Assembly (NCBI GenBank): GCA_003171295.1
Contig: PMYF01000669.1
Location: 32,653 to 74,810, forward strand
Origin: Acidobacteriota bacterium
GTDB lineage: Bacteria > Acidobacteriota > Terriglobia > UBA7540
DNA: 42,158 nucleotides
Reading direction: 5' to 3'
Shown: one piece after another, positions 1 through 9,024 of the stretch
How the letters are laid out: every line of letters begins with the position of its first letter
How positions within the stretch are numbered: the first letter of the stretch is position 1
Notes under the pieces: model-generated
What the model was told of the DNA's origin: nothing
Seen by the model: the letters and a program-made list of their open reading frames with translations, nothing else
The model's database searches: none
Position numbers and translations under genes: made by a program

Positions 1-755
1 ACCTTAACGCGCGGGTCAAGGCTGCTGAGAATAATGGTCTGCCATCCTCCCCCTGAAAGCCCGGTCACGCCCAGGCGGTCGGGATCGACGTTAGGATTGG
101 CAGCAAGATAGTCGAGCCCCCGCCGCATGGCCAGATAGAAGATCCCCATGCCGTTCATGCCGACCAGGTCAAGTTGCGAGTCGAACCAGTGTTCGTTGAA
201 CTTCTGGTTGAGTTCGCCCATTCCTATCCATTCCAGGTTGAGCGCGATCATCCCCTTCAAAGCCTGGTTGATGCACATCTTCTGCTCGAACTCCACTTTG
301 TTGCCGAGCATGAAAAAGTGCCCCATGACATCCAACACCGCAGGTATGCGTCCTTGTATCGTCTCAGGTTCGTAGAGCAGCGCCGTGCAATAGAACCCGG
401 GCACGATTTCATAACGAAGCCTGCGCAACTTGTATCCCTTGCCCGAAGGAAGAGGGCCCAGGTCTTCGAACCGCGGTTGCGAACTCACCCACTCCTTTGG
501 CCAGCCGTGGAAGATAACGTCGTTTAATAAGTGCTGACGGATACGCTGCGCCTCCGCGGTCCATTGTTCCGCGCTGCTGGGCGTGGGAAGCACAGGGACC
601 TTTTTCTCGAGGAATTGCTGCAGCTGGAAGGTCACAACTTGCTGCGACTGAAGCTGCTCGCTGAGGATGGGCTGGATGACTGCGGGATCCGCCTGAGCCT
701 TCACGAACATCGTACCTAGAAAGATGGCCATCACCAACAGGACTCTTGATTTCAT
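1..755 (-). CDS. Secreted alpha/beta-hydrolase esterase, 5' part (runs off left edge)
   Basis: The reading frame is open from an ATG at 755 to the window edge, giving 251 residues of the N-terminal part. A GGGAGG ribosome site lies about 10 bases upstream. Residues 1-20 form a signal peptide. The protein matches, block by block, the two full-length esterases at 12144-14135 and 27653-29737: FHGWPKEWV (82-90), the RRLRYEIVPGF block (111-121), ALNLEWIGMGEL (171-182) and the nucleophile elbow GLSGGGWQT with Ser234. By family knowledge such proteins resemble acetylxylan-esterase/dienelactone-hydrolase-type enzymes that remove ester groups from polysaccharide. The catalytic Asp and His and the second domain would lie outside the window. 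The substrate is not known. A possible promoter (TATACT at 964-969) and two small hairpins lie in the 5' leader. Confidence 0.85.
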   Translation of the reverse strand, partial: MKSRVLLVMAIFLGTMFVKAQADPAVIQPILSEQLQSQQVVTFQLQQFLEKKVPVLPTPSSAEQWTAEAQRIRQHLLNDVIFHGWPKEWVSSQPRFEDLGPLPSGKGYKLRRLRYEIVPGFYCTALLYEPETIQGRIPAVLDVMGHFFMLGNKVEFEQKMCINQALKGMIALNLEWIGMGELNQKFNEHWFDSQLDLVGMNGMGIFYLAMRRGLDYLAANPNVDPDRLGVTGLSGGGWQTIILSSLDPRVK

Positions 756-1460
756 TTCCGTATTTCCTCCCGATCGGTCGCCGACTGCGATTGAATTTCA
801 GAATCGTACTCCGCCATTCGTCAGGATGGGCCCCACTGATTTCACAAAGTTCATTTTTCGTATGGTACAGCCGGTGGTTAGCTCCAAGATTACTCGGAAG
901 CCCTGCAAGATACACCTAAGGCAAGCTCTGCCTTGCCGGGTTTTCTAACCGATTTGGAGTGAGAGTATACACCACCACCGGGCGCAATGAAATTGCAACT
1001 ATTGGCAGCAAGGGGCCGTAAGCCGCGGGCGCTGGTTTGGTGGCCCAGAGTCCTTATCGCGGCTAACCGAAGCCATGGATACCCCCAATCCGGAGCAAAG
1101 GAACTGCCAGGTGTATGGACTATCATGTTTGTCGGTAAAATCTTCATCGTTCCGCCCAACCCAGAAAAGCCCGTCATTCCCGGTTTCCCTGCTCGCACCT
1201 GTGCAGCGAGGGCGGTCGCCACGCCGGAGCAGTTATGCTAGACTTCCGTTCGAGCCACTGGGGAACCCAGCAGGCGCTGGAAGCGCTGCGGCGTCCCTGA
1301 TTCGAACCCCATATGCTGCGGCTCGGCCCGTCAAAAGCTCGAAAGTCAGTTTGACTCTGCGGCACGGGTCCAGACCACTATACTCGTGCGAACACTTGCC
1401 AATGGGTCCGCCAACCCGCGACATAGGGAGGCTCCGGAAAAGAAAGGCACAGCCTTCCGC
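756..1460. other. Divergent intergenic region with leader hairpins and weak promoter
   Basis: This 705-base region separates the minus-strand esterase from the plus-strand TPR gene. On the minus strand a -10-like TATACT (964-969) has only a poor -35 (TTTCAT) 17 bases upstream. Between it and the esterase start, two perfect short stems follow each other: GGTT/AACC at 939-950 and GGCAAG/CTTGCC at 920-937. They could shape the leader RNA. No gene with convincing coding character was seen; the short ORFs here look random. Confidence 0.35.
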
Positions 1461-2501
1461 ATGCTGCCGAGTTACTGCCCTCTGCCCGTGGCCTTACGGC
1501 AAGGAAGGCGGGGCCTCGTGGTGGGGCTAGCCGCTCTTCTGCTGGTTCTGGCAATCCCGGTCCTTGGGCACACTGCACAGGAAACGCGAGATGCCGTCGC
1601 ACCAGCTCTTGGCCTGAGCACTCGCATTCAGTCGCTGCCCTTGGACGCCGCACGCCGCAACAACCTCAATGATGCTCTCAGAGCGCGCAATTACGAACTT
1701 GCTGAAAAGATCCTGTTGGACGAAATCGAACGCAGTCCCAAATCGCAATCTACGCTCAAGTTGCTGGGAGACATCTTCTTTCTGGATGGTAGCTATCTGA
1801 ACTCCGCGATCACCATGAAGAAGGCGGAGGCTCTGGGCCCCCTCGACGACCATAGTCGCTTCACGCTATCCATGGCTTACGTCACACTCGATAAGGGGGA
1901 TTGGGCGCGTCCGGAACTCGAAGCGCTGGCCCGATCGGAGCCTCGCAACGGCTTGTATCCCTACTGGCTTTCTCGCCTGGACTACCGGGACATGCACCTT
2001 ACTTCCGCAGTGGCAAACGCCCAGAAGGCCATCGCTCTGGATCCCACTTTTATGAAGGCCTATGACAATCTTGGCCTTTATTACGATGCTCTAGGGAAAA
2101 GTGAGGAAGCCATACGCGCCTATAAGGACGCTATCCGCTTGAACCGCGAGCAGCGCCTGCATTCGCCATGGCCTGCCCTGAATCTCGGCGCATTTCTCTT
2201 CAAGCTGGGCCGGCCAGACGAAGCGGAAGTGTACTTACGGGAATCTTTGCAGGAAGACCCCCGGTTTCCGAAAGCGCATTTTCAGCTCGGGCTGCTGCTG
2301 GAGAAGAGCGGGAAATATGCCGAGGCCGTTCAGGAGCTCAAACAAGCGGCAGAGATCGATCCGTCCTATCCCGAGCCCTGTTTCGCACTGGGCAGAATCT
2401 ACCGGCGGTTGGGCGACGAGAAATCCGCCCAAGCAGCATTTCAAATGTTCCAGGACAAAAGTCAAAAGGAAAAGGAAAAGAACGTCCGCCGATCGCACTG
2501 A
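1461..2501 (+). CDS. Secreted TPR-repeat protein
   Basis: The product has 346 residues. The ATG at 1461 is chosen because it is followed at once by a basic stretch and a hydrophobic segment (about 14-36), a signal peptide or anchor. An upstream GTG at 1386 would add 25 hydrophilic residues of low plausibility. After the export signal come at least four tetratricopeptide repeats at roughly 172-195, 196-229, 238-271, 272-305 and 306-335, with the usual small/aromatic pattern (for example YDNLGLYYDALGKSEEAIRAY). The C-terminus is a short basic tail rich in Lys. TPR domains bind other proteins, so the protein is probably a periplasmic scaffold; the partner cannot be told. It precedes a glycosidase gene by 74 bases on the same strand and may be co-transcribed with it. 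Confidence 0.85.
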   Translation: MLPSYCPLPVALRQGRRGLVVGLAALLLVLAIPVLGHTAQETRDAVAPALGLSTRIQSLPLDAARRNNLNDALRARNYELAEKILLDEIERSPKSQSTLKLLGDIFFLDGSYLNSAITMKKAEALGPLDDHSRFTLSMAYVTLDKGDWARPELEALARSEPRNGLYPYWLSRLDYRDMHLTSAVANAQKAIALDPTFMKAYDNLGLYYDALGKSEEAIRAYKDAIRLNREQRLHSPWPALNLGAFLFKLGRPDEAEVYLRESLQEDPRFPKAHFQLGLLLEKSGKYAEAVQELKQAAEIDPSYPEPCFALGRIYRRLGDEKSAQAAFQMFQDKSQKEKEKNVRRSH

Positions 2502-2575
2502 TGGGTGGCCTTTTGAACCTTTTCCGGAAGGCACAACTCCAAAACGGGAGCAAGCTCAGTCTACAGGGAGAGTCT

Positions 2576-4483
2576 ATGAATCGACACCTCGGAAGATTGT
2601 CAACAGTCTTGAGCTTCGCACACAGGGCGGTCGTTTCATGGGCTATTTCACTGGCAATCTTTCAGCTCTGCGGGTTTGCTCAGTCCTCCTCAATTCCTCA
2701 ATCGATCGCTAATCCCACCGCCATACCCCAGTGGTTTCAAACCGGAAGGTACCGTTCCGCTCGCTGGGACGGGGGGCCGATCGAGGCAGAAAAGGGAGTC
2801 CTTACGAACTGGGTCAACTACACGGAAGACGATCCCCGCCAGGTCCTGCAAGCCACACGCGATTGGTACAATCCGAAAACGATCGACCTCCTCACGATGG
2901 CGCATCTTAATTGGGCTTGGGTGACCTGGAGTGTCGGTTTTTCGCCAGCCACTGAAAAGAAACAGCAGGAGCTTGTTAGCCACTACATTAAGGAATGCCA
3001 TCAAAACCACATTCGAGTAGCTGCCTACATATCGGTCGGCAACATGTTCTGGAAGGATATGTTCGAACACGTGCCCGGGAGCATTCGCTGGGTTTTGCGG
3101 GATTTTCAGGGAGGGCCTGTATTCTATACCCGTCCTAACCGCTACATGGCCGATATTCAGAATCCCGAGTGGATCAATCTGCAGAAGGAACGTGTCCTAT
3201 CAGCAGTCCAGGCGGGCGCCGATGCGCTGTGGATTGACAACACGTTTTCCTATCACGGCGAAGAAAATGTCGCGCGCTTGATTGGCACCCTCTATGACGT
3301 TGCTGTGCCCGTCAACCCCCAATTTGTGATCATGTCCAATTACAACCGTGATGTTTACACGTGGGCAAAATTGCAGAATGGCGTCACGACAGAAGATGGG
3401 AGAGAACCCGGATACTATACCGATAAGCATACGCCTTACCTGGTAACAAACGCAGGACTGCTGCGGTATAACTATGGGGTCAGCGAGGGATGGCGCCCGG
3501 TTTCGATGGAATATGGCGAGCGGCACTACGGTGACCGCATGACCACGCCCCTGAAACCTCGCAAGTGGCAACTGGCGATCGCGGAGGCTGCCATGTATCA
3601 CGCGAGCTTCGAGGTTTATTCCGAGGGTCTTTTGCTTCGCGATCTCTATTTCGGAGATTCGCGCGCCCTGGAGGGATGGCGCGCGATCGGCGACTACAAC
3701 GCCTTCCTGGAGAAGAACGAGTCCTACTACACCAACCCTCATACGGTTGCCCCGGTAGCCATTCTCTGCGACTCCACGGATTTCGCTGTCTCGTATCTAA
3801 ACCAACTCTCGGAACATAATCTGAACTACGACGTCATCTTCAACTATCAGGCCCCACAAGAGGACCTGCTGAGGCGCTACCGGGTTGTTGTGCTCCCGAA
3901 TACAAACCCGCTCAGTCCGGAATGGTGTGCCGCGCTCAGCCGATGGGTCCAGGATGATGGGGGCGCTCTGATATCGGTTCAGGATACGTCACTGTTCTCG
4001 CCGGGCCCCGCGGCGGCCAACCAGGACTTCGGACTGGGGGCGCTACTGCGAATCTCCAGGCAGAGCATTCCGGAGTCGAAGCAAGTTCGGTCGCGCGGCA
4101 GGGGATCGGTCACCTACCTGCCCGACCTCCCTCCGGCCGGTGAGATGTTGTCACTCATCCAGTCCAATCTGAAGCAGCCCGAGCTTGTGGAAGTTGAGCC
4201 CCAGGAGGCCACGCTTTCGAACGCAGCCTTTCAGCCGGAATATCATCGCGTCATCCTGCATCTTTTGAATTACCGACAAGACCTACGGAAGGAACTTCAC
4301 CTACGAGTTCATGCGGCCGTAAGGAAAATCGAAATCCTCTCCCCAGATCCGATCGGCAACACTCCGGCCCAGATTCAAGTCAATGGCCAAGAAGCGGAGA
4401 TTGTTGTCCCCGAATTACAAACCTACGATCTTGTTGCCATTTATCTGGTTGCCGGCACAGACGCCACGCCTGGGGCTCGTTGA
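2576..4483 (+). CDS. Putative secreted glycoside hydrolase (TIM barrel plus GH42-type middle domain)
   Basis: The protein has 635 residues from the ATG at 2576, which has a GGGAGAG ribosome site. The frame is open further upstream to 2168 but that part overlaps the TPR gene and reads as a shadow. Residues 1-35 form a signal peptide. Residues about 50-390 look like a TIM-barrel glycosidase: strand-like segments such as HIRVAAYISVGNMFW and ADALWIDNTF (Asp221) recur, and several acidic residues could be catalytic. Residues about 425-530 (VAILCDSTDF, RYRVVVLPNTNPLS, WVQDDGGALISVQDTS) resemble the beta-galactosidase trimerisation, or GATase-like, domain of GH42 and related families. A small beta-sandwich follows. 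The exact GH family and the substrate are unclear. The context is the same saccharolytic cluster as the oxidoreductase and GH95-like genes downstream. Confidence 0.75.
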   Translation: MNRHLGRLSTVLSFAHRAVVSWAISLAIFQLCGFAQSSSIPQSIANPTAIPQWFQTGRYRSARWDGGPIEAEKGVLTNWVNYTEDDPRQVLQATRDWYNPKTIDLLTMAHLNWAWVTWSVGFSPATEKKQQELVSHYIKECHQNHIRVAAYISVGNMFWKDMFEHVPGSIRWVLRDFQGGPVFYTRPNRYMADIQNPEWINLQKERVLSAVQAGADALWIDNTFSYHGEENVARLIGTLYDVAVPVNPQFVIMSNYNRDVYTWAKLQNGVTTEDGREPGYYTDKHTPYLVTNAGLLRYNYGVSEGWRPVSMEYGERHYGDRMTTPLKPRKWQLAIAEAAMYHASFEVYSEGLLLRDLYFGDSRALEGWRAIGDYNAFLEKNESYYTNPHTVAPVAILCDSTDFAVSYLNQLSEHNLNYDVIFNYQAPQEDLLRRYRVVVLPNTNPLSPEWCAALSRWVQDDGGALISVQDTSLFSPGPAAANQDFGLGALLRISRQSIPESKQVRSRGRGSVTYLPDLPPAGEMLSLIQSNLKQPELVEVEPQEATLSNAAFQPEYHRVILHLLNYRQDLRKELHLRVHAAVRKIEILSPDPIGNTPAQIQVNGQEAEIVVPELQTYDLVAIYLVAGTDATPGAR

Positions 4484-4729
4484 GTGGGTATTCCCGGCCG
4501 CCGCCTGGGGCATTGCCGGAAGAAGCCACGTGGGTTATTGCGATAATCTCCGCCGGACGAGGGTAACCGCAATCAGCATCCCTCTTTCTCATTTCTCGCT
4601 GCTGCAGCTTCAGCCCGCGAACTTCCAGGGCTTATCGCGGGAGACTGAGGTGGATAATATCCATCACACAGTGGTTTGGGGTCCACAGGAATGCGAGTTC
4701 ATCCGGCATTTTTCTCAGGAGGAGACGTC

Positions 4730-5974
4730 ATGCCGAACGATCCATTACAGAACCTCACCCGCAGGACTTTCCTGCAGGGAGTGGGCGCGGCGGCAGCCCT
4801 GGCAGCTCCTGCCCGGGTGATTTCCGCCGAATTAAGGTCGCGGGCAGCGAGCAGCAAGGTGGTCCGCATCGGGATTGTCGGCGGCAACTTCGGGTCGGCT
4901 TTCCAGTGGCACCTGGATCCGAACTGCAAAGTCACCGCATTGTGCGACCTGCGCGATGATCGGCTGAAGCACATGCTGGAGGTTTATGGGCCGGCGCAAA
5001 CCTACAAAAACTTCCGCGAGTTCTTGAAATACCCCGAACTGGACGCCGTCGGAGTATTCGCGCCCGCGCCGCTGCACTTGTGGATGGCAACGGAAGCGAT
5101 CAAGGCAGGCAAGCACGTGATCAGCGCTGTGCCGGCGGGGATGTCCGAGGGCGAACTGGAACTTCTGCTGGAGACGACAAAGAAGACAAGATTGAAATAC
5201 ATGATGGCGGAGACCAGCTACTATCGGCCGCAGGTCATCACCTGCCGCGAGTGGGCACAGCAGGGGAAATTTGGCACGATCTTCTACACCGAGGCGGAAT
5301 ACCATCACGAGGGGCTGGCTCCGCTCTGGTATGACGAACGCGGATTCCCCACTTGGCGTTACGGTTTCGCGCCGATGCACTACCCGACGCACTGCACGGG
5401 CATCGTGGTGCCCATCACCGGCGAGCGACTGGTGGAAGTGCAGGCGGTCGGTTGGGGTGACGGGCACGAGGTGCTGTCGACCAACGAATACAAGAATCCG
5501 TTCTGGAATACGACGGGGTTGTTCAAGACGTCTGCGGGTCATGCCTCACGCATCTCCGTTTTCTGGCACGTGGCGGCCGGCGGCACGGAGCGAGGGAGCG
5601 TATAAGGCAGCCTGATGTCTTACATCTTCGAGCGGCCGGAAGGTTCGCCCGACACGGTCATCAGCATCAGCAAGGATGGCAAGACGGTAATCGACGCCAA
5701 CGGCTACCCTGAGGGTGACGTGAAAATCCAACCCTACAAGCAGCCCGAGCATTGGAACGTCCTGCCGCCCTCCCTGCGAGTGCCTACCGGGCACGGCGGC
5801 TCACACACTTTTCTGACCCACGAATTCATCAGCGCGATCGTTGAGGACCGCTGGCCAACGGTGAATGTCTACGAGGCCATCGCGTTTACGCTGCCGGGGA
5901 TCATCGCACATCAATCGGCCCTGAGAGGTGGCGAGCCAATGAAGATCCAAGACTACGGGCGGGCGCCGGCGTAA
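4730..5974 (+). pseudogene. Gfo/Idh/MocA-family oxidoreductase interrupted by in-frame TAA
   Basis: A strong ribosome site (AGGAGGAGA) precedes the ATG at 4730. The first 291 codons encode a Tat signal (RRTFLQGVGAAAALAAPA, residues 11-28), a Rossmann fold with GIVGGNFGSAF (48-58) and the start of the C-terminal alpha/beta domain. A TAA at 5603-5605 then stops translation. The same frame continues without another stop to 5974 and encodes the expected end of the family (MSYIFERPEG, LTHEFISAIVED, AIAFTLPGIIAHQSA). A single base change of the TAA to a Tyr codon would give one 414-residue protein, the usual family length. The family normally oxidises or epimerises sugars with NAD(P); here the usual EKP lysine motif is replaced by VPA, as in some members. 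It is either a real nonsense mutation or a base error. Confidence 0.8.
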
Positions 5975-6114
5975 GGCGACATCAGTGTGAACTCACCTGC
6001 TAGACCGGGTCGATGGGGAGCGCATCGGTTTGGCCCAGCGCATTCCCCGCCTCAGGCAGCGCCCGCGGTGGTACCATGCGCAACACCAATCACGTCAAGA
6101 AGGGAATGCCGCCG

Positions 6115-8682
6115 ATGAGGTTCACGCGAAGAAAGTTCTTGGCTGCAACCGTCGTCACAACTGCGGGAACGATGCTGCCGACAGGGCTATCGAGCACATC
6201 GAAGGGCGATCGCCTGGATGCATTCGAGATTGCTCAACGCCATCTCATCGTACATGACCAGCCGACGCCGAATTTCTTTGAAGGCATGCTGCTCGGCAAC
6301 GGAGACGTCGGCGTATGCGTCACGGTGCGCCCTGACGCGCTGGGTTTACACCTGGGGAAGTCAGATGCCTGGGACCTCCGCGTAAGTGAAGACCATTGGA
6401 AGTATGTCCTCCCCTTCCACGAGTTCCTGAAATTGTGGGAGCGCGCCAGTGACAGAGTAAAGCGGCAAGGCAAGCCCGGCGCATTCGACCTAGAGGAAGA
6501 CAGCGAGTTTCGGCAATACACCCAAAAGGTTACGTCTTCTTACCGAAAATCCTGGCCACGTCCCTGCCCTTGCGGGCTCCTGTGGATTCACTGGGACTCT
6601 AGAAAGGTGCGTGTCGTACGCCAGTCGTTGGATCCATCGAAGGGCTTACTCACGATCGATCTCGATTGCGACGACCTGCATGGATTTCGCCACCGTGTCC
6701 AGGTGTCGTGCTTCGTCGAGTGGGAAACCGGCCTCATTTCAGTCTCCACGGACGCTCCCGCCCCCTTTTCGTCTCTGACTTACTACTCAAACCTCGGCGA
6801 CAAATCCTTTCTCATGCCGCCGCTCATTGTTGAGAGCGGAGGTGACTGGCCAGAGCGCGGGGTCAGGAATGACTTTGCCGCCTTTTTCTCCCGGCAGTAC
6901 TTGCCCGCGATTGCTCCTACTCAGGAGGAACCGGCCCCCGCCAAATCTGCCAGAGATTCAAACTTCGCTCTGCAGGCCCGCCTGCAGGGCTCATGGCAAT
7001 TTGACCCATCCACCGAGGCACAAGAGCTCCGGTTGGCAAAGGGGCAGAGTTGGGAAGAGGACCGCCCACGGGTGTCGATGCGGAGCACAAAGGATCAGCC
7101 GTTCCGCCTGGATCTCCTGATTCTCACGCCCCGCGACAGTCCTGAAAATACGTCCAAGGTTCAAGCCGAGGTGGAACGCCTCTCGCAGGTTCCGGTCCGT
7201 CAACTCCAACAAAAAACCGGGGAACGATGGAAAGAATTCTGGCTGCAGTCCGCCGTGGAGTTCGAGGACAAAGACCTTGAGCGGATTTGGTACCACAACC
7301 AGTACTGGCTTGCCTGCTGCCTGCGCGAAGGCAAGGTCGCGCCCGGACTATTCGGCAACTGGACGAGCGGCAACATCGGCACCGCCTGGCACGGCGACTA
7401 CCACATGAACTACAACACTCAGCAGGTCTTCTGGGGTGTCTTCTCCAGCAACCATGTGGAGCAACACCTGCCGTATGTGGACCTCTGCGAAAAGCTGCTG
7501 CCGATGTCAGAAGCATATGCGAAGGAGAAGTTCGGCCTCCCCGGTGCGTTCTTCCCCCATTCAGCCTATCCCGTGCCAAGCCAGGTGATGCCCTATCCGG
7601 CGCCACCGTTTGGCTACGAAATCTGCGAAACCCCGTGGACCGTGCAGAGTCTCTGGTGGCAGTATCTCTACACGCTCGACGAGGGCTTCCTGAAAAGAGC
7701 GTACCCACTGCTTCGCGCCGCCGCGCGGTTCATGGCCGCTTATATCAAAAAGGAATCGGACGGCAAGTATCACATCGTGCCCACGGTATCGCCTGAGAAC
7801 TGGGGTTGCACCGTGGATTTCCGCTTGAACAAAGACTGCATCATGGACCTGGCGCTCACGCAGTTCCTGCTGGACGCGGTTGTTGAGGCTTCCAAGGCCT
7901 TGCAGCTCGACGGCGAGGAGCGCGCGAAATGGGCTGAAATCCGCACTAACCTCGCTCCCTATCCGAAAGCCGGGGGGCCCTTTGGTGAGGTATGGCTGGA
8001 CGTTGTTAATGCACCCACTGAGCATGTCTACAACATCCCCGTAACCTTGGCCCCGGTGTTTCCGGGCGAGCAAGTCGGCATGGGTCGCGGCGAAGAGCAG
8101 CTTGAAATCGCCCGGCGGACTGCACAGACGATTCGGCTGGAAGGCGGCAACGACCTTGTCTATCAACCTATGATCCGGGCGCGGCTCGGCATGCTGAACC
8201 TCGACTGGTTCAAGCGCGAAGTCAGCTACTGCCTGTTGCCGAATGGCATCGCTAACGACCGCGTGCGGCAAGTCGACGGGCGCTACGACGACCAGACTGA
8301 CACCGACTTCATGATGAGGATGGGGATTTGGACAGAGAACCTTTCGCTTCCCGCGGTTTTGAACGAATGCTTGATGCAGAGCTATACGGGCACTATCCGC
8401 CTTTTCCCGAACCCTGAAGGCCTTGGGACCGCCCGGTTTGAGAATCTGCGTGCGGTTGGCGCTTTTCTGGTGAGCGCCACCCTCGATGCAAGTGGTGTTT
8501 CGGATGTGATCCTGCAGAGTGAGAAAGGCTCCCTAGCTCGCGTGGAAAATCCGTGGCCGGGCAGGGCGGTTCGCGTTACCCGGGCTCGAGACAATCAACA
8601 CCTCAGCCCCGTAATGAGTCGTGACATCATGGAGTTCCCCACGACCTCTGGAGATCAATACCGGATTGAGCAGGCTCAGTAA
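6115..8682 (+). CDS. GH95-like (alpha/alpha)6-barrel glycosidase, Tat-exported
   Basis: The product has 855 residues from ATG 6115, which has GAAGGGA nine bases upstream and begins directly with a Tat signal (MRFTRRKFLAATVV). Earlier ATGs at 6013, 6076 and 6106 have no better ribosome site. The N-terminal beta-sandwich (about 30-330, starting with FFEGMLLGNGDVG) and the helical barrel (about 370-760) follow the order of GH95 enzymes. WHGDYHMNYNTQQVFW (425-440) matches the substrate-binding block, and VSPENWG with Glu561 matches the general-acid block. The GH95 block with the Asp in IDGNFG is not recognisable; the corresponding stretch reads MGIWTENLSLPAVLNECLMQ and is followed by a conserved SYTGTIRLFPN block. 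GH95 enzymes cleave alpha-L-fucosides or alpha-L-galactosides, but this divergent member may differ. It follows the oxidoreductase by 140 bases. Confidence 0.75.
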   Translation: MRFTRRKFLAATVVTTAGTMLPTGLSSTSKGDRLDAFEIAQRHLIVHDQPTPNFFEGMLLGNGDVGVCVTVRPDALGLHLGKSDAWDLRVSEDHWKYVLPFHEFLKLWERASDRVKRQGKPGAFDLEEDSEFRQYTQKVTSSYRKSWPRPCPCGLLWIHWDSRKVRVVRQSLDPSKGLLTIDLDCDDLHGFRHRVQVSCFVEWETGLISVSTDAPAPFSSLTYYSNLGDKSFLMPPLIVESGGDWPERGVRNDFAAFFSRQYLPAIAPTQEEPAPAKSARDSNFALQARLQGSWQFDPSTEAQELRLAKGQSWEEDRPRVSMRSTKDQPFRLDLLILTPRDSPENTSKVQAEVERLSQVPVRQLQQKTGERWKEFWLQSAVEFEDKDLERIWYHNQYWLACCLREGKVAPGLFGNWTSGNIGTAWHGDYHMNYNTQQVFWGVFSSNHVEQHLPYVDLCEKLLPMSEAYAKEKFGLPGAFFPHSAYPVPSQVMPYPAPPFGYEICETPWTVQSLWWQYLYTLDEGFLKRAYPLLRAAARFMAAYIKKESDGKYHIVPTVSPENWGCTVDFRLNKDCIMDLALTQFLLDAVVEASKALQLDGEERAKWAEIRTNLAPYPKAGGPFGEVWLDVVNAPTEHVYNIPVTLAPVFPGEQVGMGRGEEQLEIARRTAQTIRLEGGNDLVYQPMIRARLGMLNLDWFKREVSYCLLPNGIANDRVRQVDGRYDDQTDTDFMMRMGIWTENLSLPAVLNECLMQSYTGTIRLFPNPEGLGTARFENLRAVGAFLVSATLDASGVSDVILQSEKGSLARVENPWPGRAVRVTRARDNQHLSPVMSRDIMEFPTTSGDQYRIEQAQ

Positions 8683-9024
8683 CGGCATTTTCATATCGCC
8701 AGCTCGGCTGTGCCACATTAACCTCAAAGTGAGCCAGTTCGGGCGGGGGGGCTTCCTTGCCACCTGGCCGGAAAAGCGACGGAAAGGGACTCCCTTACCT
8801 TGATGCACCTTGCCATCAATGAAAGCCCGGGAACCCTCGCTGGAGGATCCTCATGACCGGCAGAGAACGCATTCTTTCAGTATTCCACGGTGACAGGTAT
8901 AAGCTGGAAAGGGTCACCCTTTTGCTCCGGGCAAGACGTGCTGATGGAAAATCCCGACGTCTTGCCAGGGGCGTTGAAATTGCCTCCGCATTTCTTCTTA
9001 CGGCCTGACGATTGGAAGAAATCC
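8683..9024. other. Convergent intergenic region
   Basis: This region lies between the plus-strand GH95-like gene and the minus-strand GH67-like gene, which converge. It holds a 51-codon ORF with a good ribosome site (see 8853-9008) but no strong rho-independent terminator that I can see. Confidence 0.4.
8853..9008 (+). pseudogene. Possible remnant of a URO-D-like gene start
   Basis: A GGAGG ribosome site sits just upstream of an ATG at 8853. The first residues, MTGRERILSVFHGDR, read like the conserved N-terminus of uroporphyrinogen-decarboxylase-type proteins (usually M-T-x-R-E-R-h-x-x-x-h-x-G). After about 20 codons the similarity ends and the frame closes at 9006-9008. I see no continuing homology in the other plus-strand frames, and the minus-strand glycosidase gene ends at 9025. 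This fits a gene cut off by rearrangement, but chance resemblance is possible. Confidence 0.3.

Noticed and set aside
920..950. A rho-independent terminator on the plus strand (stem followed by GGGTTTTC)
   Set aside because: There is no plus-strand gene upstream that it could terminate, and the stem is short.
1270..1330. A tRNA-like T-arm on the minus strand (GGTTCGAATC)
   Set aside because: The bases on both sides of the loop do not pair into a five-base stem, and no acceptor stem or anticodon arm can be drawn around it.
2168..2575. N-terminal extension of the glycosidase ORF
   Set aside because: It overlaps the TPR gene in another frame and has no signal peptide; the ATG at 2576 has a ribosome site followed by a signal peptide.
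4832..5542. A 236-codon minus-strand ORF
   Set aside because: It is antisense to the oxidoreductase Rossmann domain; composition is rich in Arg, His and Val as in typical shadows.
5271..5615. A frameshift as the cause of the oxidoreductase interruption
   Set aside because: The upstream and downstream halves are in the same frame, so a single nonsense change explains the data and a pair of compensating indels is not needed.
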